64,000 nt of DNA. Source: Arachis hypogaea. Lineage: Eukaryota > Streptophyta > Magnoliopsida > Fabales > Fabaceae. The DNA is taken from NCBI RefSeq assembly GCF_003086295.3, contig NC_092038.1, positions 99,107,837 through 99,171,836 of the forward strand, in the 5' to 3' direction. Shown piece by piece: positions 23,960 through 34,391 of this stretch. The stretch's first letter is position 1, and the number at the start of each line of letters is the position of its first letter. The notes beneath the pieces are model-generated. The model searched no databases, had not been told where the DNA came from, and saw only the letters and a list, made by a program, of their open reading frames with translations. Made by a program: the position numbers and the translations under genes.

Positions 23960-24540
23960 AAAAAACTTTCCCTATTTTTGAGGTTAATGGGATACTGGTC
24001 CATTCCACTTAACATGGCAATCTCTCGCTATGTGCCCTGGCCTACCACAATTATAGCAAATACTCGCTCCATGCTAGCATGACCTGCTCTCATGGTTCTT
24101 CCCGCACTTAGCACAAGTAGGATCTACCTGAGCTATCGGGGGGCTGCCTCCTTGGATCCTGTCTCTAGTTTTGACTTGCCAAATTAAGTCGAGGGTTCGG
24201 GTTTCTGCTGGGTGGATCTCGACATTGTAGCTAACCATTGCTTTTAAAGTTCCTTCTATGCGGTGCCAGGTTTCTATTGAAGTTCCTGAAGAAAAAATTC
24301 TGACGGTTTGCTCAGGTCACTACCAACTTCTTGGTGCATTCCTCAGTTATCTGGCTCTAATTTACCAACTCCGCAAAGTTCTTAATCTCCATCGGTCCCA
24401 CTGAAGCCATTAGTTCCTTCCTAAGTCCTCCTTCATAATTAATACACTTCTACTCTTTATATTCTGCAAGATTTTATTGGCATACCTTTGAAAATCGACA
24501 CAAGTTCCCAAACTTTCAGGTGTACTCAGCTACCATCATG
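23960..24540 (-). pseudogene. Ty3/gypsy gag zinc-knuckle relic
   Basis: Minus-strand translation gives two zinc-knuckle-like blocks, PTCAKCGKNHESRSC and ICYNCGRPGHIARDC, separated by a stop codon, as in chromovirus gag C-termini. More upstream gag sequence is recognisable to about 24540, with several stops and shifts. Decayed fragment. Confidence 0.7.
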
Positions 24541-24545
24541 CTTCT

Positions 24546-25565
24546 TGTAAGACCCCAAATTTTTAGAAATTAAATAACGAGTTATTTGTGAATTATTATA
24601 CTTAATTATGATTTTATTTTCAGAAAATTATATACCAAAATAAATTAAATCAAATATTGAGATATTGAGTATTATTTTATGAATAAAGAAAAATTAATTT
24701 GATTATCTCTAATTTTTAAATTAGAGTATTTATCTAAAAATAATTTTTAAGCTGATAATTAAATAGTATTCTCAAAAATAATTATATTTGTTTTTTAATT
24801 ACTACTATATCCCCTAATTTTATTAAAATTACCAAACTGCTATTACTCCTTTACCCAAAATAAACCCTAACCTTAAACTCAACACACACACACACACATA
24901 CCTTATTGCCGCCACCCCTTTTCCGACAACGTCGGTAGGAATTGGTGTGCCATCACCAATACAGAGAGGGAGAGAGAGTGACACACCCATGAGAGAAAAA
25001 TCGCGAAGAGAGGAAGGAGCTTGGCCGTCGTCGTTGCGCCCCGCTGCTACCATGAGAAGCTTTCGCCGTCGAGATTGTCGTCGTCATCTTGGTTATGGCC
25101 GTCATCGAGGAAATCAACGTAGGAGGAACAGAGCGCAAGGAGAGAGAAAGTCGTGAGCCAGCTTCGTTACCATCGTTCCTGTCACTGTCAAGCCACTCAA
25201 TCGTCACAGCTGAACCTTTTGCGTTATCGCTGCTGTCTGGGTTGTCACCAGTGGAATCCGTCATCGCTGGAGTTCACCGAAATTTCTTGGGATCGCTATC
25301 ACTTCTTCTGGTTCTATTCGAATCGTGCTTGGTCGTTAAAAAATGGCATTGTGGTCGCCGGAAGCACCGTCGGAGGTGTTGCTGCCTGATTTCTTTATCC
25401 CTTTTTAGTACATTATGTTTTTTTTGTTCTGGAACCCTCATTGTTAGTGTTTTATTATAGATTATTAAGGATTTTGCAACATTAATGTATCAGGGGTTGA
25501 GTTAATGTCATTGCATACTATGTTTGTGGCGGTTATTGTCACAAAACGGTTGGAACTGATGTTGC
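24546..25565 (+). mobile_element. Chromovirus-type LTR, left part (host of element C)
   Basis: Starts TGTAAGACCCC, a common beginning of chromovirus LTRs. It is AT-rich to 24840, has a (CA)n run at about 24884-24899, then a GC-richer stretch of meaningless overlapping frames. It is broken at 25565 by element C and resumes at 36368. Where the resumed part ends is unclear, and I found no second copy. Confidence 0.5.
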
Positions 25566-27530
25566 TGATGACAAGTCATCATATACCTATTTTTCAAGCT
25601 AATTTCACTTGTTTTATTAGTCTTTATGCACTTTCTTACATCCTAAGTAAGTGATTTGGAATGAAAATGCACAACTTCTTTAAATCAAGCAACTACCATT
25701 AAATTGATGCTAACTCATGAGGTTTAAGCTAATTTTAATTGATTTATAAGCCTTATGAATTTAGTGATACTTTGAGTAGTTGTTTTGGTTTATTGTAGGT
25801 GAAGAAAAGAAGAAAAGAAGAAGCGTGGCTTAAGAAAGCGTGGCCCAAGGAGAAAAAGGCGTGGCGCATAAAGGAGGAGTGCAAGCATTGCCCTCCACAA
25901 GGGCACACAGCCCTCTAGGAGGGCAACATGAGCAAGCAAGCCTTGAGAGGCAACGCTGCCCTGCCCACGACAAGGGCAGAGCACAAATCTGTGCCTTGGA
26001 TCAAGGAAAGTAAAAACATTGCCCTGCCCTCCTCAAGGGTAGTATCGGGCTCACCTAGGGGAGAAATTCAAAGAAAAAGTTCACCATTGCTTGCCACAAG
26101 GATCGAACACGGAACCATGAGGAAACAAGAAACTAAGCCTTACTTTGGTGCCAAGAAAATCAAAAGAAAAGAGGTAGCGTGCGCGTCACACAAGGATCGA
26201 ACACGGGGCTTTAGTTTGGAAACATTGCCCTGTCCTCCGCAAGGGCAGGGCAGCATTTTGGTGATGCACACACACGCACCATTCTGGCGCACCAAGGGAA
26301 GGCTCGGCAGCATCATTCTGGCGCACAGGCATCACTCGGCAGCACCAGCAGCACGCACGGGCACCATTCTGGCGCGCCAAAAAGTTCTGCCCTGCCCTCC
26401 GCAAGGGCAGGGCAGCGTCCTGCACACACCAAAGCACCACACGCACGCACCATGGGCCAGATGCACCATTTTCTGCCCTGCCCTCCACAAGAGCAGGGCA
26501 GCCTCCTGGAAGCAATTTTTCATGGGCTTAAAAATTGGATTAAAAATCCAATTTAACCTATTTCTTCACCAAATCAAAAGCCCATCCAAATCCCAAGATC
26601 CAAGAATAGAAAGTGTATAAATAGGAGATAGTTTGATGTAATTAGGACCTTTTCCTTTACTTTTGAACTTTGATCTTTCTTTTGAGCTTTGAATCTTCAT
26701 TTTTATTTTTAACTTTCTCTTGGAGACTTCACTAAATTTCAGAGAATTGGGGAGAAGAATTGATCTCTCTTCTTCCTTGTTCTTGCTCGAGCATTTTTAC
26801 TTTTCTTGTTTTGAGTTTTGGGTGTGAAGAATTGAGGAAATTCTGTCTCAATCTCCATTCAAAAATCTCTTTAATTCCTTTTCTGCATACTTGAGTTGAA
26901 TTTCATTTCCTTTATTGCTTCTTCTTTAAATTCTGCTTAATTACTTTGTGAACTTGGATCTGGGAATGCAAGTGAGGTCTAGACTTGGCTATCTAGTCTC
27001 TTGAGTCCTGAGATTCCATTTTAATTCCTTTTGGTTCTTCTGTGAACCTCTGCTGCAAGTTAATTTCCATTTCTGTTTGGGAGCTAATCTGTTTCAATTC
27101 ATCTCTTGTTTAGTTAATTGTTGCAGTTTAATTTCCCTTGTTTAAATTCTGAAATCCCAGTCCTCAATTCCCTTTTCCATTCAAGCAATTTATATTTCTT
27201 GCACTTTAAGTTACTGCAATTTACATTTCTTGCACTTTAAGTTTCAGTCATTTAATTTTTTGTTCTTTAAGATTCAGCATCCTTTACTTTCCTGCTCTTT
27301 AATTTACTGCAATTCTCCCCTCTCCCTTTACATTCCAAGCAATTTAGCTTCTGTTAAAGATAAACCACTCAACCAATACTTGATTCGCTTGACTAAATAA
27401 ACCACTGAACTAAAATTGCTCAATCCTTCAATCCCTGTGGGATCGACCTCACTCCCGTGAGTTTTTATTACTTGATGCGACTCGGTACACTTGCCGGTGA
27501 GTTTTGTGTTGGATCGTTTTCCACACATCA
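25566..27530 (+). repeat. Element C: 5' LTR
   Basis: From TGATGACAAGTCATCA to CCACACATCA. U3 contains repeated GC-rich hairpins based on TGCCCT...AGGGCA between about 25890 and 26510. A TATAAATA box lies at 26616-26623, about 100 bases after the last hairpin. Long frames within U3 on both strands arise from the palindromes and are not genes. Confidence 0.92.
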
Positions 27531-27536
27531 AGTTTT

Positions 27537-27553
27537 TGGCGCCGTTGCCGGGG
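27537..27553 (+). other. Element C: primer-binding site, tRNA-Asp
   Basis: TGGCGCCGTTGCCGGGG, a perfect 17-base match to the complement of the tRNA-Asp 3' end, 6 bases after the 5' LTR. Confidence 0.92.
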
Positions 27554-27721
27554 ATTGAAATAGATTGACAATGATTAAGTGAAGTGGAGATCTAGATCAA
27601 GCACTTTTTTTTTTCTGTTTCTCTAATTTTGACTAACACATTAACTGTTTGAATTTTTGCTCAAACTAACTAAAACTTCATTCTAGCAATAGATTGAAGT
27701 TTTCATTAGTTTTCTGGATCT

Positions 27722-29497
27722 GTGTGTTTATTGTTGTGTGTTTGTATGTCAGGTACAGGAAGATCTTCCCCTATCCTCTCTGAAATTGACCAACGAACTC
27801 TTCGAAGAATAAGAAGAGCTGAAAGAGGGAAGAACGTTATTGGAGAGGAAGAATCTGAGGAGGAATTCCAAGAAATGGAAGGAGATCCATCAAATCTTAA
27901 TCAACCAGGAGGAGGGGCGAACAATAACCCACAACAAAGAAGAGTCCTGGCTTCATACACATTTGCAAATGCTAGACACTGTGGAAGTAGCATTCTTACT
28001 CCTAATGTCAATGCAAACAATTTTGAACTAAAGCCACAACTCATCACTTTGGTTCAAAACAACTGCTCTTTTGGAGGAGGGCCATTGGAAGACCCAAATC
28101 AACACTTATCCACCTTCTTGAGGATTTGTGATACTGTGAAAACCAATGGTGTGCCTCCTGACAGCTACAAGTTGTTGCTCTTTCCATTTTATCTCAGAGA
28201 CAAAGCCACTCAATGGCTAGAGACATTTCCAAAAGAGAGCATCAACACTTGGGATGACTTGGTGAGTAAGTTTCTTGCCAAATTTTACCCCCCTCAAAGG
28301 ATCATAAGATTGAAGACTGAGGTGCAGACATTCACTTAAATAGAGGCTGAAAATTTATATGAAGCATGGGAAAGATATAAGGCACTATTGAGGAAATGTC
28401 CACCAGAGATGTTCACGGAGTGGGATAAGCTGCAGAACTTCTATGAGGGACTCACTCTGAAGGCTCAAGAAGCAATTGACCATTCAGCTGGAGGCTCATT
28501 ACAACTCATGAAAACTACAGAGGAAGCTCAAAATCTCATTGATATGGTGGCTAACAACCAATATTTCTTTGCTCACCAAAGGCAACGCCAACCATCACAA
28601 AGGAGAGGAGTAATGGAGTTGGAAGGAGTGGATTCAATCTTAGCTCAAAACAAAATGATGCAGCAGCAGATTCAACAACAATTTGAGCAAATGGCCAAAA
28701 GGATTGATGGCCTGCAAGTTGCATCAGTGAGTGCCACAAGCCAACCATCAACTCCTTGGGGGCAAAATGAAGAAATTCAAGAAGAGCAACAGCAAGAGCA
28801 AGTCCAATACATGCACAACCAAAATCCTGGAGCTAATGAAGTCTATGGAGATACTTACAATCCTTCTTGGAAGAACCATCCCAACCTCAGATGGGGAGAC
28901 AACCACAATCAAATTCAGCAGCCATGGCAAAGGAACTCAACTCAAAACAATTGGGAAAACACAAACCACAACAACCAACCAACTGCTACCCAAAACTCAT
29001 ACAGAAAACCACAAAATACATATCCCAACTCTAACCATTATCCACCAAATAACCACCCAACTAATCAAAACACCTATCACCATCCATCAACACCCCAAAA
29101 CCAACCAATCTCACAAGACTCTCAGAGGATCACTAATCTAGAGATGCTCATGGTAAAGATGATGAAGAACCAAGAATTGACAACAAATAACCAAGAAGCT
29201 TCCATGAAGAACTTGGAGAGGCAGATTGGGCAAATCTCCAAACAAATTTCTGTTGAAAAACCATCAAGCTCACTACCAAGTGACACCATTCCTAATCCAA
29301 AAGAGGAATGCAAGGCAATACATTTGAGGAGTGGAAAAATACTGCTGAAAGATGAAGAAGCCACCAAGAAGCCCAAGGAAAGTGACAAGAAACAAGTTGA
29401 AAATGAGGCAGCAAATGATGAAGATGCAACAGCAAGCAATCACTCATTCACTCTCAGAATCAACCTCAAGAGAAAGAAAATAGACCACAAAATCTGA
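27722..29497 (+). pseudogene. Element C: gag with one nonsense codon
   Basis: Athila-like capsid protein. The retrotransposon-gag core runs from ANNFELKPQL through VCDTV-like ICDTVKTNGVPPD, DKATQWLETFPKESINTWDDL and YEAWERYKALLRKCP. A TAA at about 28337 replaces the Gln expected between TFT and IEAENL (a C-to-T change), splitting the frame in two halves in the same phase. The C-terminal half is Gln/Asn-rich and contains YNPSWKNHPNLRW in place of an ordinary CCHC knuckle, then the short conserved block KEECKAIHLRSGK. Near 29470 the frame shifts relative to the protease frame that follows. Confidence 0.85.
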
Positions 29498-29514
29498 AGA
29501 AGGGAAAGCAGATC

Positions 29515-30633
29515 ATGGAAGAACCAATTCCAAGACAACAACAAGTGGAGAAAAGCTTGACACCTCCATTGCCTTATCCCCAAAGATTCCACAAAGAGAC
29601 AAAGGATCAACATTTCCACAAATTCCTTGAGACTTTCAAGAAACTGGAAATCAACATACCTTTGGCTGAGGCATTGGAGCAAATGCCTCTGTATGCCAAG
29701 TTTTTAAAGGAGCTCATCAATAAGAAAAGGAGTTGGAGTGAGAAAGAGACTGTAATGCTCAGTGAAGAATGCAGTGCATTAATCAGAAAAGGACTTCCTC
29801 CCAAGCTTGAAGATCCTGGAGGCTTCTTCCTACCTTGCACTATTGGAAGCCTATTCATCAACAAGGGGATGTGTGACTTAGGAGCAAGTATAAATCTAAT
29901 TCCATCTTCTTTAGTGAAAAAGCTTGGCATAGGAGAGGTGAAACCAATACAGATGTCCTTGGAATTGGTAGACCAATCAGTGGTATATCCTAAAAGGTTG
30001 ATTGAAAACCTTTTAGTTAAGGTTGACAAGTTCATCTTTCCAGCAGACTTTGTGATCCTAGAATCAGCAGAGAATGAGAATGACTCCATAATACTTGGTC
30101 GACCATTTTTGGCCACTGCTAGAGCCATTGTAGATATAGAGCAGGGAGAGCTAACCCTCAGGATGCATGAGGAGAGCATCACCTTGAAAGTCTTTCCAGA
30201 ATCACAAAGTAATGAAGAAACAAGCAAGACAAGTAGTGACTTCCCTCCAAAGCAAGCAACCAACAAGGTAGTAGAACAGAAAAATAAGCAGGTGCAAGAA
30301 GAAAAAGGAATTCAAAAAGAAGTTGGGATGATAAACAAGAAGGAAGGTATTACAACCCAGGCCACTGTCAAGGAAGAAAGATCAATAAGAAAAACAAAGA
30401 TGAAGAACAAGAAGAAGGCTCACAAAGGGTGGAAGAATAAGAAAATCCCAACTGAAGGATTTTCCAAAGGTGATAAGGTGCAATTAGTGTATCAACAGCT
30501 GGGAACAGAAGATTATTACACTGTCAACCAAGTACTTTCTCTTGAGCATATTGAAATTGAGCATCACGGCACACAGAGAAAGCTTACAGTGAGAGGTGAC
30601 AAGTTGAGACATCACCAGCATCAACCACCCTAA
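29515..30633 (+). CDS. Element C: retroviral-type protease fused to an integrase C-terminal-like tail
   Basis: 372 codons. After a linker region (PYPQRF...LEQMPLYAKFLKELI), the aspartic-protease active site lies in MCDLGASINLIPSSLV with catalytic Asp near residue 121, and the flap/C-terminal block is SIILGRPFLATARAIVDI. A Lys-rich segment leads to residues 318-372, GFSKGDKVQLVYQ...YYTVNQVLSLEHIEIEHHGTQRKLTVRGDKL, which resembles the SH3-like C-terminal tail of Ty3/gypsy integrases (GDKV.L ... TVNGQRLKHY in relatives). The reverse transcriptase, RNase H and integrase core that normally lie between are absent, as if removed by one in-frame deletion. The frame may once have been continuous with gag. 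Confidence 0.75.
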   Translation: MEEPIPRQQQVEKSLTPPLPYPQRFHKETKDQHFHKFLETFKKLEINIPLAEALEQMPLYAKFLKELINKKRSWSEKETVMLSEECSALIRKGLPPKLEDPGGFFLPCTIGSLFINKGMCDLGASINLIPSSLVKKLGIGEVKPIQMSLELVDQSVVYPKRLIENLLVKVDKFIFPADFVILESAENENDSIILGRPFLATARAIVDIEQGELTLRMHEESITLKVFPESQSNEETSKTSSDFPPKQATNKVVEQKNKQVQEEKGIQKEVGMINKKEGITTQATVKEERSIRKTKMKNKKKAHKGWKNKKIPTEGFSKGDKVQLVYQQLGTEDYYTVNQVLSLEHIEIEHHGTQRKLTVRGDKLRHHQHQPP

Positions 30634-30644
30634 AGGGAGTTCAA

Positions 30645-30692
30645 TGTCAAGCTAGTGACAATAAAAGAGCGCTTCATGGGAGGCAACCCATG
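30645..30692 (+). promoter_or_regulatory. Element C: paired conserved hairpins after gag-protease
   Basis: Hairpin 1: TGTCA-AGCTAG-TGACA (30645-30660). Hairpin 2: CATGGG-AGGCAA-CCCATG (30675-30692), preceded by AGCGCTT. Equivalent pairs with altered but still complementary stems occur in E (58136-58182) and D (41453-41502), always just after the gag-like frame. Function unknown. Confidence 0.7.
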
Positions 30693-31527
30693 ATTTAAGA
30701 TTTCTGTCTTTTCTTTCATCTAATAAGCTATGATTCCCCTGAGTATGATTTTGAACTTTCATATTTGATAAATGCATACACAAGTCAGACTTCTAAGTTT
30801 GGTGTCCCTTAAGGCACACTCAACTTTTGCTTTTCAAAAGAAAGGGGGCTATTCTTATAACATATGAAACGTCATTTTGATGAAGCATATGACCAAACAC
30901 TAAGTTTGGTGTCTACAAATGTAATATTGTTCTACAGATCAGTTTCCTATTCATGGAATCAAAACCATACAGAAAGGGATCATGCATCATTATTTTTTTA
31001 ATATAAAATACATCAATTATGAAGAATGGTTTGCATTGCTAAGCCATCCCCTCAATAAGAGATAAGTTTGGTGTTCACCAACTTTTAGCATCTTTAATTA
31101 AGGGACACAATTGATCAAAAAATTTCAAATAATAATTAAACAAAACAAAACAACGTTCTTCTTTATTACAAGTCAATTGCCAACGTTTATATTAATGTTC
31201 TAAGGCTAGCTGTTTTGGTTTATTTAGGAGGAAGAGATTGCGACAAAAGCAAGGAGGGGCCACGGCTAGGATAGGCTAAAAGAGGATGGTCACATGTGCC
31301 TAGAGAAATGCGCTCCTTGGGAAGCAGAATCTGCATGCATGCACCATCAAACACATAAATGCATGCAACCAATGAGAAGAGAATCCTCGTCAAAGCCTCA
31401 ACAAGGCATGCAGACCGTTCAATCTATGAACCTTTTGTATGATCAACTCAATCTCAACCCTTCATGAACACCAACGAACTCTTTCCTCATTCATTATGGT
31501 TTTGTTAGAAGGTCTGAGGAATTTGCC

Positions 31528-31535
31528 TATAAATA
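31528..31535 (+). promoter_or_regulatory. Element C: putative internal promoter TATA box
   Basis: TATAAATA within gcctataaatagccg, 194 bases before the ORF2 start at 31722. The same motif stands 198 bases before ORF2 in E. Confidence 0.55.
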
Positions 31536-31721
31536 GCCGTTAGCACCAAATAGCTTACACACTCAGACAAACCACTTTCACTTGTAAGCCATAATTTCCT
31601 CTACTCCCAAAAACTAAAGCCAACAACTTCTTTCTCTTGCACAACAAAACCGAGCTTCATCCCAAACACAACACATTCTTCTCTTACTTCCAATTTTTAC
31701 CTCATTTTCACTTCAAATCTG

Positions 31722-32558
31722 ATGGCCTCCTCAAGTTCAAAAAGAAGGCCAGGAAAGGAACCAATGGTGACCGAGCCTCCATCGTTTGACACAAGAAAAT
31801 TTAGGTCACAGTTCCATGAAGGAAGATATCATAGATTCATGGAGACAAAGAATGTTATTTATGAGAAGGGCATTGAGTTGAAGGAAGGAGAATACCCCAT
31901 CATTAGGCAAATCACTAAAGAAAGAAGGTGGAAACTCTTATGTGCTCCTCTCATTGACATCAGTGCAGTCATGATCAGGGAGTTCTATGCAAATGCTGTA
32001 AAAGAAAATAAAGATAGTGCTCCTTACACAAGTTATGTCAGAGGAGTTGAAGTGAGCTTCAGTCCAGCAGCCATCACTAGGGCTCTAAAGTTGAGAACCA
32101 TAACTTATGCAGAGCCTAGTTATGAGACCAGATTGCAAATGGAAAACAATCCTGATGAGATCTTGCAAGGGCTATGTGTGGAAAATATAGACTGGGAGAG
32201 AGACTCAAAAGGAGTTCCAAGTCACTTGAGGAGAATAAACCTTACTCCTGTGGCCAAAGGATGGTATGAGATAGTGAGGAGGTCTATTCTCCCTACTGGA
32301 AACGCATCTTGGGTCACAATCAAACGAGCACTCTTGACATACTGCATCCTACATGGAGGTGAAATCAACCTCGCACAACTCATAGCCAACAGTATTCAAG
32401 AGATGGCTAACAGCACAAGTAAATCAAGTGGTCTTGGACATCCAAGTACCATTCTTAGGCTATGCAACAATGCGGGAGTGATCTTTGAAGATGAGGACAC
32501 AGAAAAGGTAAAAAAAAGGGAAAGGAATCACCAAGAAAAGTATGGAAGGAATGAATGA
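31722..32558 (+). CDS. Element C ORF2: 'putative plant transposon protein' domain
   Basis: 278 codons, starting MASSSSKRRPGK with a basic Ser/Lys-rich N-terminus. The central part (FHEGRYHRFMETKNVIYEKG, EFYANA, RGVEVSFSPAAITRALKL, VENIDWERDSKGVPSHLRRINLTPVAKGWYEIVRRSILPT, CNNAGVIFEDED) matches ORF2 of element E at the same positions, and fits a domain family often labelled putative plant transposon protein or Transposase_32. No enzymatic residues can be assigned. An A8 run near 32510 marks a probable one-base slip that ends the frame early; the natural continuation lies at 32571-33255. Confidence 0.75.
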   Translation: MASSSSKRRPGKEPMVTEPPSFDTRKFRSQFHEGRYHRFMETKNVIYEKGIELKEGEYPIIRQITKERRWKLLCAPLIDISAVMIREFYANAVKENKDSAPYTSYVRGVEVSFSPAAITRALKLRTITYAEPSYETRLQMENNPDEILQGLCVENIDWERDSKGVPSHLRRINLTPVAKGWYEIVRRSILPTGNASWVTIKRALLTYCILHGGEINLAQLIANSIQEMANSTSKSSGLGHPSTILRLCNNAGVIFEDEDTEKVKKRERNHQEKYGRNE

Positions 32559-32570
32559 AGACGATGATCA

Positions 32571-33255
32571 AGAGGGGGTGGTAGCTCCCAGACAAAGGAG
32601 ATCACAAAGAGAGGAAGGACGAAATCAAGCTCATGATGCCATAGACATGAGCCAGTTACAAAGATCAATTGAAGAACTATCTCAGCAACTCATGCAGGCT
32701 CAACAAGGCCAAAATTAGGGGCGCCAAGAGCAATATCTAGAGCCCCATCCAGAGTTTAGGGAGCAATATTTAAAAGATAAAGAGGAACGAGAAGCTTGGC
32801 AGTGTCAAATGGAGGAGAAGCAAGAGAGATGGCAACAACAAATGATGACTCAGCAGCAAGAATTTCAAGCACAGATTCTTGAAGGACAAAAAGAGCAATA
32901 CAAAGAATTCAAAGAATCATATGATAAGCTGTATTTTAGTCAAGCTAAAGCAGGGGAATATAGTCACAACCTGTACCAATGGAAGAATATTCATCACACC
33001 ATGGAAGAAGTTAGATATGTGCAAAGAATGGAGAGTGATGAAAACATACAAGCAAGGTTGGAGTACTTGACCCACAATTTGCCAACACTCAATCCACAGA
33101 TCAAGCCATTTGAGCAATGCCCTGAATTTGACGCCAAGCAAAAAGCAAGGTCTCATCATTATACGGAGCTAACACTTAACAGATTGGAAGAAGTTGGACT
33201 CTCAGGGCTCTTGGATTCTGTTTGGGATAGAAGATGTCCTAGTGAAGAAGTCTGA
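32571..33255 (+). pseudogene. Element C ORF2: C-terminal coiled-coil part, out of frame
   Basis: Continuation of ORF2 after the slip: Gln/Glu-rich coiled coil (MSQLQRSIEELSQQLMQAQQ, then a stop near 32715). The open frame 32809-33255 follows (MEEKQERWQQQMMTQQQEFQAQ ... LSGLLDSVWDRRCPSEEV). A stop and a frameshift separate it from the N-terminal domain, so the full protein is not made from this copy. Confidence 0.65.
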
Positions 33256-34355
33256 GACTACTCCAAGCTAGGAAAGAGAAAGAAGAAAAAGGGAGAATCA
33301 AGCAGCAGCCACAATCATTAGAAGGTGGCAAAGTTCTTTCATACTTCCTCTTTCATGTCTCTAATAAGGAGATGCATGTCTGAAACATGATATGCCTCCA
33401 TTGTTTATTTCTTTTACTTCATGCAATTTTTGTTCTTTGCTTTTCTTTTAGTCATTTAATAAATAGCTAGAGAAATGCTAAATCTGCATGTTGTTTGTTA
33501 TCCATCACTTAGTTAAATTTTGTTTTGTTTCCCATAAGCTTGAATAAAAGAGAATTGTTAGAATTGAAAAGTGAAATATCCAATGTTGCATAAGTAAGAA
33601 TGGAAGTTAATGGTGGTATATGTGTTTGATTAAATGCATAACTCATGAAATAATTGTTGCATAATATCATTTTCATTAAAGTGTGAGTTAGCTTGCTGTT
33701 ATAAAGATTCTTATCAATAAAGAAAAAGCCCTTGAGAACAAAAACAGAAAGAAAAAAAAGAAGAAAAAGCCAAAGTGGCAAGAAAAACAAAGAATAAAGG
33801 TTGGACACCAATAGCTTGGACCCTAGGACATATGCCTGTGGTGTTCTTGTACTAAGATATGCTTGGATAAGTAAATTCTAAGGGGTATTTTAAAACCCGG
33901 TCACTTAGATCAACTGATTTGGGATGGCCAATTGAAAGTCCACAATAAAGAGCAACTTAGATACAGAACATTTAGTGATCCAAAGAGATGCTGGGCATCA
34001 ATGATCCCAGGAAGAAATAGTGAGCCATGTGTCTGTGGTGGAAAGATGTTGAGTAAAAGAAAAAAAAAATTAAAGCCAAAGGCTACTACTGCAACATTAG
34101 ACACCAAACCTCCAAAAGAATAATAAGCTTGTTAAGCAATATAAGAAAAGAAAAGTTAGCAAGGGAGTAATTAAAAAGTAAGTCTTATAACAGCAAGTTT
34201 AGCAAGCCTTTGAGGAAAGATATATATTATGTAACAGCAACAATAATTGAGTTATCATTGTCTGCATAAAGACTCCATAAATCAAGTTCTGCTATATGCC
34301 TAATAAGGATATGTGTTCTCTTCTTGTTCATTTCAATTTCTCTTAATTTTGATGC
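33256..34355 (+). other. Element C: 3' non-coding spacer
   Basis: About 1.1 kb with A-rich stretches and no credible coding frame. The block 'gtgtctgtggtgga' near 34030 is a distant echo of the 3' internal region of B and E. Confidence 0.6.
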
Positions 34356-34391
34356 TTGCTTGGGGACAAGCAATGTTTAAGTTTGGTGTTG
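34356..34391 (+). promoter_or_regulatory. Element C: pre-LTR hairpin and atypical polypurine-tract position
   Basis: Hairpin TTGCTTG-GGGA-CAAGCAA (34356-34373), followed by TTAAGTTTGGTGTTG that abuts the 3' LTR at 34392. This is where a polypurine tract should lie, but the sequence is not purine-rich. The same module precedes the 3' LTRs of B, D and E. Confidence 0.7.

Noticed and set aside
24947..25460. Several 70-120 codon frames in the chromovirus-type LTR
   Set aside because: Overlapping frames on both strands in a GC-rich LTR stretch, without family resemblance.
25928..26620. 230-codon open frame in the C LTR (and its twin at 34765-35457), with long frames on the opposite strand
   Set aside because: Open frames on both strands come from GC-rich palindromes in U3 and contain no known domain; they lie upstream of the LTR TATA box.
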